Assembly (NCBI GenBank): GCA_964487925.1
Contig: CAZASZ010000050.1
Span: 1 to 14,687, forward strand
DNA: 14,687 bases
Direction of reading: 5' to 3'
Source of the DNA: RI-283 sp964487925
GTDB taxonomy: Bacteria; Pseudomonadota; Gammaproteobacteria; SZUA-140
Below the pieces are notes generated by a model. The model was given only the letters and a program-made list of their open reading frames with translations. It was not told the origin of the DNA and searched no databases. Within the stretch, counting starts at the first letter, position 1, and each line of letters begins with the position of its first letter. This document shows, in pieces, positions 1 through 6,266 of the stretch. The position numbers were made by a program, and so were the translations under genes.

Positions 1-129
1 GCGGCTACCCAACCCCGGCCTATCGTCGGTCGTAAGTTGAATCTACAGCGCGTTCGAATTGTCGAGCCCCGGATCCGTTTAGTTTTCCAAATCCGGGATA
101 AGCATATCGCCACCGGCGCCAGCGCCTGA
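1..129 (+). other. possible 3' tail of an upstream CDS (unrecognised)
   Basis: The frame starting at base 1 stays open for 42 codons and ends at TGA 127-129. It reads as a basic stretch rich in Arg, Ile and Val and ending in ATGASA. The other two forward frames close within the first 40 bases. I recognise no family in it, and an open run this short could arise by chance. If real, it would be the C-terminus of a gene that begins before the window and ends 109 bases before the Nudix start. Confidence 0.2.
68..97. repeat. 7-bp perfect inverted repeat
   Basis: CCCGGAT at 68-74 is matched by ATCCGGG at 91-97 with a 16-base spacer, so a transcript could fold into a GC-rich hairpin. It lies inside the possible upstream reading frame and no T-run follows the right arm, so it does not look like an intrinsic terminator. 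Its role is unknown. The rest of 130-238 shows only a weak promoter-like pair, TTGCTG at 155-160 and TATCTG at 178-183 with 17 bases between. Confidence 0.25.
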
Positions 130-238
130 GCGGGATGATTCAGCAGATACCACCTTGCTGTTACACTCGGGGCTGAGTATCTGGAATCGGAGCGAACTAA
201 GTAATGAGCAAGGCCGTTGACCCACTGAGGGAGGACTT

Positions 239-760
239 GTGGATTACGATCTGAAGCGTATCTATGCGGGGCGCATCGTGACCCTGGATACCGGGCGGGT
301 CACGCTGCCCAATGACTATGTGATGGACGTTGAGGTCGTCGGCCATCCTGGTGGCGCCGCGGTCGTAGCTGTCGACACGGATATGCGCGTCTGTTTGCTC
401 CGCCAGTATCGATTCATCTTTGATGAATGGTTTTGGGAGTTGCCGGCGGGCAAGATCGATCCCGGACAGACGGCGCTCGAGACGGCCGTTAGGGAACTCG
501 CCGAGGAGGCCGGGCTTGGGGCCGAGCACTGGCAGTCCATGGGCGAATCCGTGAGTTCTCCCGGTATCTTCCGCGAACGGGTCGCACTCTATCTCGCGGA
601 GGGGCTTCATCCCGTCGAGGCTAGCACCGAACCCGGTGAAATGATCGAACTACAGTGGGTTTCCCTTCAGGACGCGCTATCATGGGCGGAGTCCGGTCAG
701 ATTAGTGATGCCAAGAGTGTGATGGGTCTCTTTCGAGCTGCGGCCCGATTGAATGTCTGA
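239..760 (+). CDS. Nudix hydrolase, ADP-ribose pyrophosphatase type
   Basis: This 173-residue Nudix hydrolase probably cleaves ADP-ribose, or a similar nucleoside diphosphate linked to another group, to AMP plus a sugar phosphate in the cytoplasm. The Nudix box spans residues 71-93. It opens GKIDPGQ and ends RELAEEAGL, with metal-binding Glu86, Glu89 and Glu90. The preceding LLRQYRFIFDEWFWELPAG (residues 53-71) and the SPGIFRE segment (residues 107-113) are typical of ADP-ribose pyrophosphatases. The first Glu of the classical box is Gln77 here. The protein is shorter than E. coli NudF (about 209 residues) and nearer in length to compact bacterial ADPRases. The start is GTG, chosen because GAGGGAGG at 227-234 lies just upstream and the N-terminus matches the family. 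A 28-base gap leads to the next gene. The family is certain and the substrate is inferred; a GDP-mannose or other sugar-nucleotide hydrolase is possible. Confidence 0.9.
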   Translation: MDYDLKRIYAGRIVTLDTGRVTLPNDYVMDVEVVGHPGGAAVVAVDTDMRVCLLRQYRFIFDEWFWELPAGKIDPGQTALETAVRELAEEAGLGAEHWQSMGESVSSPGIFRERVALYLAEGLHPVEASTEPGEMIELQWVSLQDALSWAESGQISDAKSVMGLFRAAARLNV

Positions 761-788
761 CCTAACATGTTCGTTAATGGGGTGATTT

Positions 789-1211
789 GTGATTAAGGTG
801 TTTTCGGTGGCGCGTTCGGCTTGGGCACTCACGTTTTGTCTCGGTATTCTGACAGGCTGTTCGGGGTCAGGCGAGCTTGGTCGGGAGCAGTCTGGTGACT
901 TCACATTTATCCTGTCCAGCAAACCGTCGCCATTGCAGGTGGGGCAAGGCGCAGACCTGACCCTCGAACTGCTGAACGCGCAGGGGCAGCCACAGAAGGG
1001 GTGTGAAGTCACACTGATGAGCACCATGCCCGACATGGAGATGGACGATGACAAGATGCAGCATCATTTGTCGGAACATGGCGCCGGGGTCTATGAGCTG
1101 CGACTGACCGAATTCCATATGGGGGGCGATTGGCGATTCATGGTGCAGGCGACATGTCAGGGCAAACACCAAACCGTGACCTTTGACCAAACCATTCCTT
1201 GGCCCAAGTGA
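789..1211 (+). CDS. YtkA-like outer-membrane lipoprotein, Met/His/Asp-rich
   Basis: This is a small 140-residue secreted lipoprotein of unknown exact role. A basic start and a hydrophobic segment (residues 11-23) lead to the lipobox LTGC (residues 21-24). Cys24 would be the lipidated residue, and the following Ser favours the outer membrane over inner-membrane retention. The mature part reads as one beta-sandwich of the YtkA-like type: a strand with QVGQGADLTLEL, an MSTMPDMEMDDDKM stretch (residues 77-90) followed by His92, His93 and His97, then GAGVYELRL and FHMGGDWRFMVQ. Cys72 and Cys123 could form a disulfide across the sandwich. The Met/Asp/His run resembles exposed metal-binding loops in copper-related periplasmic proteins, but that is inference. 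Translation starts at GTG with GGGGTGA at 779-785, the same arrangement as metH. It sits 28 bases after the Nudix gene and 56 before srkA. Confidence 0.75.
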   Translation: MIKVFSVARSAWALTFCLGILTGCSGSGELGREQSGDFTFILSSKPSPLQVGQGADLTLELLNAQGQPQKGCEVTLMSTMPDMEMDDDKMQHHLSEHGAGVYELRLTEFHMGGDWRFMVQATCQGKHQTVTFDQTIPWPK

Positions 1212-1267
1212 CGGAACCGCCAATCGAACCTTTCGCCCAAAATTAATTTAAGAGGTTCCTACACGCA

Positions 1268-2263
1268 ATGGGAGGCATCGATCCACCCTATCATGAGTTG
1301 ATTCCGGACCGTATTCTGGCAGCCTGTGAATCGCTCGGACTCTATTGCGATGGTCGCCTGCTCGCGCTTAACAGTTATGAAAACAGGGTCTATCGGGTCG
1401 GCATAGAAGACGGCGAGCCGATTGTTGCCAAGTTTTATAGACCGGGTCGATGGACGGATGCCGCGATCCTTGAGGAGCACACATTTACTCAGGCACTGGT
1501 TGATGCCGATGTCCCGGTCGTCGCGCCACTGTGCTTTTCGGGGCATGACGGAACCCTGTTTCATTTCGAGGGTTTCCGTTTCGCCGTTTATCCGTTGCAG
1601 CCTGGACGTTGGCGAGAGCTTGAGGACGAGGGTGATCTGCGCTGCCTTGGGCGACTGATGGCGCGTATCCATAACTGCGGCGCGCGTGAACCGTTCGTGC
1701 ATCGTCCACGCTTGACCGTTGAGCGCCTGGGGCGAGAGTCACTTCGGTATATCCTTGAGCAGGACCTCCTGCCGCCGGAATTGTTGTCTCCTTATCGCGT
1801 CGTCGTCGAGCAATGCCTGGAACGGGTTGAAGCGGAATTCTCGGTGTTAAGTCAGCGTCCTGGGATCCGTCTGCACGGGGACTGTCATCTCGGCAATATC
1901 CTATGGGCGGAACGTACCCCGTTCTTCGTTGATCTCGATGACTGCCTCACGGGGCCGGCGGTGCAGGACCTGTGGATGCTATTGTCCGGCGATCACCAGC
2001 AACGCAGCTTGCAGATCAACGCCATCCTCGAGGGTTACGAGGTCTTCAGGGCCTTTGATACGACCGAGTTGGGGTTGATTGAGGGCCTGCGCACGCTACG
2101 TATGATAAACTACGCGGCTTGGTTGGCGCGGCGATGGTCCGATCCGGCCTTTCCGCTAAACTTTCCTTGGTTTAATACGCAAAAGTATTGGGAAGAGCAG
2201 ATACTGGCTTTTAAGGGGCAGTTGGCGGAGATGTCGGAGCCTCCGTTGCAGCGACAGCTGTGA
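1268..2263 (+). CDS. srkA: stress response serine/threonine kinase SrkA (YihE family)
   Basis: This 331-residue cytoplasmic kinase matches the length of E. coli SrkA (328), a member of the aminoglycoside-phosphotransferase/choline-kinase fold. In E. coli SrkA protects against stress-induced death and acts downstream of envelope (Cpx) signalling. The family marks are the N-lobe SYENRVYRVG (residues 36-45), the ATP-binding lysine Lys55 in AKFYRPGRW, the catalytic loop HGDCHLGN (residues 203-210, with Asp205 and Asn210) and the metal-binding DLDD (residues 222-225) followed by GPAVQDLWMLL. The C-terminus, with LARRW and FNFPWF-like text, is also family-typical and complete. The ATG start is preceded by AGAGG at 1251-1255, a rather long 12-base spacing. 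E. coli pairs srkA with dsbA. Here the upstream neighbour is a lipoprotein and no dsbA is seen. Confidence 0.93.
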   Translation: MGGIDPPYHELIPDRILAACESLGLYCDGRLLALNSYENRVYRVGIEDGEPIVAKFYRPGRWTDAAILEEHTFTQALVDADVPVVAPLCFSGHDGTLFHFEGFRFAVYPLQPGRWRELEDEGDLRCLGRLMARIHNCGAREPFVHRPRLTVERLGRESLRYILEQDLLPPELLSPYRVVVEQCLERVEAEFSVLSQRPGIRLHGDCHLGNILWAERTPFFVDLDDCLTGPAVQDLWMLLSGDHQQRSLQINAILEGYEVFRAFDTTELGLIEGLRTLRMINYAAWLARRWSDPAFPLNFPWFNTQKYWEEQILAFKGQLAEMSEPPLQRQL

Positions 2264-2306
2264 TTTGCGAACCTAATTTTCTGTGTTTACCGATCCGAGG
2301 TGATTT

Positions 2307-4874
2307 ATGCGCGAAGGCATTCTTGAACGTCTATCCCAACGAGTACTGCTCTGCGATGGGGGTACCGGGACACTGATTCAGGCTGAGGATTGGGACGTCG
2401 AGAAGGACTTTCTGGGGCTGGAGAACTGCTCCGAGATTCTGACCCGGACCCGGCCCGACTTCGTCGAGTTCATGCATCGCAGCTATTACGAGGCTGGCAG
2501 TGATTGTGTCGAGACCAATACCTTCGGCGCCAACCGGGTCGTCCTGGCCGAGTTTGATCTGTCCGATGACACCTACGCCTTGAACAAGGAGTCCGCCGAG
2601 ATCGCGCGCCGCGTGGCCGATGAGTTCGAGACTCCGGAATGGCCGCGTTACGTCATCGGTTCCATGGGGCCGGGTACCAAGCTGGCGAGTCTTGGTCATA
2701 TCAGCTACGACGAACTCGAGGCCTCCTATGCCGAACAGGCTTTGGGCCTGATTGACGGCGGGGTCGATCTGCTCTTGCTCGAGACCCATCAGGACCTGCT
2801 GACCCTCAAAGCCGGCGTCAACGGTTGCAAGAAGGCCCGTCTCGAGCGTAGTTGCGAGGGCCTTCCGATTTTCGCCCAGGTCACGATCGAGACCACCGGG
2901 ACCATGCTGGTGGGGTCCGATATCGGTTGTGCCGTGACGAGCTTGGCCGCGCTCGACGTCGACGGCATCGGTTTGAACTGCGCGACCGGGCCCGCCGAGA
3001 TGGCCGAACACATCCTCTATCTGAGCGAGAACTGGCCAGGGCTGATCTCCGTCATGCCGAACGCCGGACTACCCATGCTGGTGGACGGCAAGACCGAATA
3101 TCCACTCAGTGTTAACGAGCTGGCTGATTGGCAGCGTCGCTTCGTCGACGAGGACGGCGTCAACTTGATCGGGGGTTGTTGTGGCACGACGCCTCAGCAT
3201 ATGGCGGCCGTCAGGGCAATGCTGGATGCTCGCGCCGAGAAGGCGCCGGTTGCCCGCGAGGTTACGCTGATACCAGCCGTCAGTTCTCTTTATTCCAGCG
3301 TGCCGCTGCGCCAGGAGAATGCGATCTTCGCGATTGGCGAGCGTGCCAACGCCAACGGCTCCAAGCGCTTTCGCGAGCTGTTGGCCGACGAGGATTGGGA
3401 TGCCTTGGTCGGGATAGGCCGCGATCAAGTGCGCGAGGGCTCGCACGCCCTTGATGTTTGTGTCGCCTATGTAGGACGGCCCGAGGCCAGCGATATGGCA
3501 GAGGTCATTACGCGTTTCCGCGGCCAGGTTACTGTACCGCTGGTCATCGACTCGACCGAGATCGAGGTCATCGAGTCGGCCCTCAAATTCCTGGGCGGTA
3601 AGGCTATCATTAACTCGATCAATTTCGAGGATGGAGAGGAAAAGGCCGCGACCGTTTTGTCTTTTGCGCGTAAATACGGCGCCGCCGTCGTCGCGCTGAC
3701 CATCGACGAGGAGGGCATGGCCAAGAGTGTCGACGAGAAGCTCTCGATTGCGCACCGACTCTATGACTTCGCGGTTAAGCAGCATGGCCTGCCGGCATCG
3801 GACCTGATGTTCGATCCGTTGACCTTTACGATCTGTACGGGTGTCGAGGAGGACCGCAATCATGGCATCAACACCCTGGATGCAATCGAACGCATCGCCA
3901 AGGAACTGCCTGAGTGTCAGATCGTGCTGGGACTGTCGAATATTTCCTTCGGCCTCAATGCGGCAGCGCGTCACGTCCTGAACTCTGTTTTTTTGCATCA
4001 CGCCCAGGCCCGCGGCATGACGGCGGCCATCATCCATGTTTCCAAGATCATGCCTCTGCACAAGATCGACCCAGTGCATCGCGAGGCAGCCGAGGACCTG
4101 ATCTTCAATCGATCGGTCGATGATCGGGACCCGTTGCTGTATTTCGTCGACCTATTTAAGGGCGTCGAGGTCACTGCTGCAAAGCGCGAACGTCCCAGCA
4201 CGATCGAGGAAATACTGAAGCTGCGTATCATCGATGGTGATAAGCAGGGCCTCGACGAAGACCTCAGTCGGGCAATGGAGACCTATAAGCCGCTTGAAAT
4301 CATCAACACCTTTTTACTCGATGGCATGAAGGTGGTCGGCGAGTTGTTTGGCAGCGGCGAGATGCAGCTACCGTTTGTCTTGCAATCGGCCGAGACCATG
4401 AAGGCGGCCGTCGCATTTCTCGAACCCTATATGGATAAGATGGATGGCGACCAGGCCAAGGGGGTATTGGTGCTGGCGACCGTCAAGGGCGACGTCCACG
4501 ACATCGGCAAAAACCTCGTCGACATCATCCTGACGAACAATGGCTATCGGGTCATTAACCTTGGGATCAAGCAACCCATCGGCCAGATCATGGAGGCGGC
4601 CCGCACCCATAGCGCCGATGCCGTCGGCATGTCCGGCTTACTAGTCAAGTCCACTGTAATCATGAAGGACAATCTCGAAGAAATGCGGCGCTCCGATATG
4701 GATGTACCTGTGCTGCTTGGCGGGGCAGCACTGACCCGGCGTTTTGTAGAGCAGGATTGTCGCGATGCTTATTCCGTGCCCGGCAACGTGTATTACGCCC
4801 GTGACGCCTTTAGCGGGCTCAAACTCATGGATGAGATCGTCGCCGAGGCGCGGCGAAAGGCCGGTGGCGTCTGA
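2307..4874 (+). CDS. metH: cobalamin-dependent methionine synthase lacking the reactivation domain
   Basis: This enzyme transfers the methyl group of 5-methyltetrahydrofolate to homocysteine through cobalamin, making methionine in the cytoplasm. It has 855 residues against about 1227 in E. coli. The homocysteine domain (residues 1 to about 310) has all three zinc cysteines: Cys225 in GLNCATGP and Cys291-Cys292 in GGCCGTTP. The folate (pterin) domain runs from about 340 to 600 with AIGERANANGSKRF and VIDSTE. The cobalamin cap follows (about 625-715), then the Rossmann B12 domain with DVHDIG (residues 729-734, His731 the cobalt ligand), MSGLLVKS and LLGGAALTR. The protein ends in the last helix of that domain. 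The AdoMet-binding reactivation domain is absent, and the 45 bases before dtd cannot encode it. GAGGTGA at 2297-2303 is a strong ribosome-binding site. No B12 riboswitch fits the 43-base gap before the gene. Confidence 0.95.
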   Translation: MREGILERLSQRVLLCDGGTGTLIQAEDWDVEKDFLGLENCSEILTRTRPDFVEFMHRSYYEAGSDCVETNTFGANRVVLAEFDLSDDTYALNKESAEIARRVADEFETPEWPRYVIGSMGPGTKLASLGHISYDELEASYAEQALGLIDGGVDLLLLETHQDLLTLKAGVNGCKKARLERSCEGLPIFAQVTIETTGTMLVGSDIGCAVTSLAALDVDGIGLNCATGPAEMAEHILYLSENWPGLISVMPNAGLPMLVDGKTEYPLSVNELADWQRRFVDEDGVNLIGGCCGTTPQHMAAVRAMLDARAEKAPVAREVTLIPAVSSLYSSVPLRQENAIFAIGERANANGSKRFRELLADEDWDALVGIGRDQVREGSHALDVCVAYVGRPEASDMAEVITRFRGQVTVPLVIDSTEIEVIESALKFLGGKAIINSINFEDGEEKAATVLSFARKYGAAVVALTIDEEGMAKSVDEKLSIAHRLYDFAVKQHGLPASDLMFDPLTFTICTGVEEDRNHGINTLDAIERIAKELPECQIVLGLSNISFGLNAAARHVLNSVFLHHAQARGMTAAIIHVSKIMPLHKIDPVHREAAEDLIFNRSVDDRDPLLYFVDLFKGVEVTAAKRERPSTIEEILKLRIIDGDKQGLDEDLSRAMETYKPLEIINTFLLDGMKVVGELFGSGEMQLPFVLQSAETMKAAVAFLEPYMDKMDGDQAKGVLVLATVKGDVHDIGKNLVDIILTNNGYRVINLGIKQPIGQIMEAARTHSADAVGMSGLLVKSTVIMKDNLEEMRRSDMDVPVLLGGAALTRRFVEQDCRDAYSVPGNVYYARDAFSGLKLMDEIVAEARRKAGGV

Positions 4875-4919
4875 TTAATGGCGGTGTGGCGCCAGTCTGA
4901 AGGCAACAACCGGTAAGCG

Positions 4920-5378
4920 ATGATCGCCCTCTTACAACGCGTTCGCAAGGCCTCGGTGCGTGTCGATGATGTGTTGGTTGCATCCATTGGACCGGGTTTG
5001 CTCGTACTGGCAGGTGTAGAGAAGGGGGATTCCGAACGGGAGGCCCGACGTCTCGGCGAGCGCATCCTTTCCTATCGTGTCTTCGCCGATGAACAAGATC
5101 GCATGAACCTGAGCCTCGCGGACGTTGCGGGCGAGCTGCTCTTGGTTCCTCAGTTTACGTTGGCGGCGGATACGGACAGCGGGAATCGTCCGAGCTTTTC
5201 CACCGCGGCGGAGCCCGCGCGCGCCAACGCCCTGTTCACGACGCTCATGGATGTCTGTCGCGATCAAAGAGGTCGGGTCGCGAGCGGGATCTTCGGGGCT
5301 GATATGCAGGTGGCTCTGATCAACGACGGTCCGGTAACCTTTTCGCTTCGTGTGGCGCCATGTCGACCTACGTCATAG
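4920..5378 (+). CDS. dtd: D-aminoacyl-tRNA deacylase
   Basis: DTD removes D-amino acids (and glycine) wrongly attached to tRNA, recycling the tRNA in the cytoplasm. The 152 residues match the family (E. coli 145). The start MIALLQRVRKASVRVD, the GLLVLAGVEKGD segment, PQFTLAADTDSGNRPSFS (residues 77-94) and the Gly-cisPro motif NDGPVTF (residues 135-141) that confers chiral selectivity are all in place. Ser77 of the E. coli SQFTL motif is Pro77 here. The ATG is preceded only by a weak GGTAAG. The gene starts 45 bases after metH, and its last 19 bases overlap the start of apaH, so the two are probably translated together. Confidence 0.95.
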   Translation: MIALLQRVRKASVRVDDVLVASIGPGLLVLAGVEKGDSEREARRLGERILSYRVFADEQDRMNLSLADVAGELLLVPQFTLAADTDSGNRPSFSTAAEPARANALFTTLMDVCRDQRGRVASGIFGADMQVALINDGPVTFSLRVAPCRPTS

Positions 5379-6190
5379 GCGATGTCCAAGGGGCCTTCGA
5401 TGAGCTAATGGCTTTGCTTGAACGCATTGCCTTCTCGGACGACGACCAGCTCTGGTTTGTCGGTGATCTCGTCAACCGCGGCCCTCGGTCGGCGGACGTT
5501 TTGCGTTTCATCAAAGGATTGGGTGAGCGGGCAGTGACCGTGCTTGGCAATCACGACCTACACCTGCTGGCTATCGCGTCGGGTCTGCGCCGGCCCAAGC
5601 AAACCGACACCTGTGCCGATGTACTTCATGAGAAGGATAGCCTGGAGCTTCTGGAATGGCTAAGGGCTCGCCCGCTGCTTCATCATGACGATGCGCTGGG
5701 GTGTACGCTTGTGCACGCCGGGGTGTCGCCATTTTGGGACCTCGACACCGCAGTGGCCTGCGCGCGCGAGGTAGAGCGGTGCCTTCGGGGAGACGGTTAT
5801 CCGGCATTGTTGGCGACCATGTATGGCAATGGCCCAAATCAATGGACGCCGGGGCTCACTGGTGAGGACCGTTTGCGCTATATCGTCAACGCCTTCACGC
5901 GAATGCGTTTGTGTGACGGCAGTGGACGGCTCCATCTGGCCGAGAAAGGGACGCCGTTCGACCGAGTCGATGGCTTGCTGCCCTGGTTTGATGTGCCTGG
6001 CCGCATTGCCTTGGAGACATGCGTCGTGTTTGGGCACTGGTCGACGTTAGGCCGATACTCATCGGCGGGCATCGAGGCCCTGGACACCGGCTGCATTTGG
6101 GGTGGATCCCTGTCCGCCTTGGAATTGGGTGGCCGGGGGCGCTGTTTTCAACTGCCGTGTGAGGGCTATTGTCGGGCAGGTGAGGAATGA
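5360..6190 (+). CDS. apaH: bis(5'-nucleosyl)-tetraphosphatase, symmetrical (Ap4A hydrolase)
   Basis: ApaH splits Ap4A into two ADP, and in E. coli it also removes Np4 caps from RNA. It belongs to the calcineurin-like metallophosphoesterases. The 276 residues match E. coli ApaH (280). The metal-binding motifs appear in order: GDVQG (residues 7-11), GDLVNRGP (35-42), GNHD (63-66), VHAGVSP (118-124) and the late FGHWS (224-228) followed by LDTGCIWGG (241-249). GDVQG replaces the commoner GDVHG, as occurs in other ApaH proteins. The ATG lies inside the end of dtd, with no strong ribosome-binding site of its own, which points to translational coupling. The pairing is sensible because Ap4A is a side product of aminoacyl-tRNA synthetases and DTD cleans up their stereochemical errors. 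Confidence 0.95.
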   Translation: MSTYVIGDVQGAFDELMALLERIAFSDDDQLWFVGDLVNRGPRSADVLRFIKGLGERAVTVLGNHDLHLLAIASGLRRPKQTDTCADVLHEKDSLELLEWLRARPLLHHDDALGCTLVHAGVSPFWDLDTAVACAREVERCLRGDGYPALLATMYGNGPNQWTPGLTGEDRLRYIVNAFTRMRLCDGSGRLHLAEKGTPFDRVDGLLPWFDVPGRIALETCVVFGHWSTLGRYSSAGIEALDTGCIWGGSLSALELGGRGRCFQLPCEGYCRAGEE

Positions 6191-6226
6191 TTAACCGTAC
6201 CTTAAGTCATGAACTTGTTTAATCCG

Positions 6227-6256
6227 GCCCTGTCGAATTCTGGTATGCGACCGGGC
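6227..6256 (+). promoter_or_regulatory. dyad symmetry in the 76-base gap before the giant gene
   Basis: GCCCTGTCG (6227-6235) and CGACCGGGC (6248-6256) pair at 8 of 9 positions around a 12-base loop. The dyad sits just upstream of the possible starts of the giant gene. No T-run follows, so it is not a classical terminator. It could be an operator or a 5' leader hairpin. TTGTTT at 6215-6220 is the best -35-like hexamer nearby, but no convincing -10 is spaced correctly. Function is unproven. Confidence 0.25.
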
Positions 6257-6266
6257 GTTGTAGGGA

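Noticed and set aside
130..238. Riboswitch (for example TPP) upstream of the Nudix gene
   Set aside because: No conserved core sequences of a known riboswitch were found on either strand.
204..254. 16-codon reading frame overlapping the Nudix start
   Set aside because: It has only a weak ribosome-binding site and resembles no known leader peptide. It is probably chance, although TAA and TGA triplets cluster around 198-207.
1212..1267. Terminator between the lipoprotein gene and srkA
   Set aside because: The gap is AT-rich in the middle but has no GC-rich hairpin followed by T residues.
3988..3994. Run of seven T in metH as a possible frameshift site
   Set aside because: The protein reads through as LNSVFLHH with normal family sequence on both sides, so no shift is needed.
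3069..4079. 336-residue open frame on the - strand inside metH
   Set aside because: It lies wholly antisense to well-conserved metH domains, has no family motifs, and is the expected mirror of GC-rich coding sequence.
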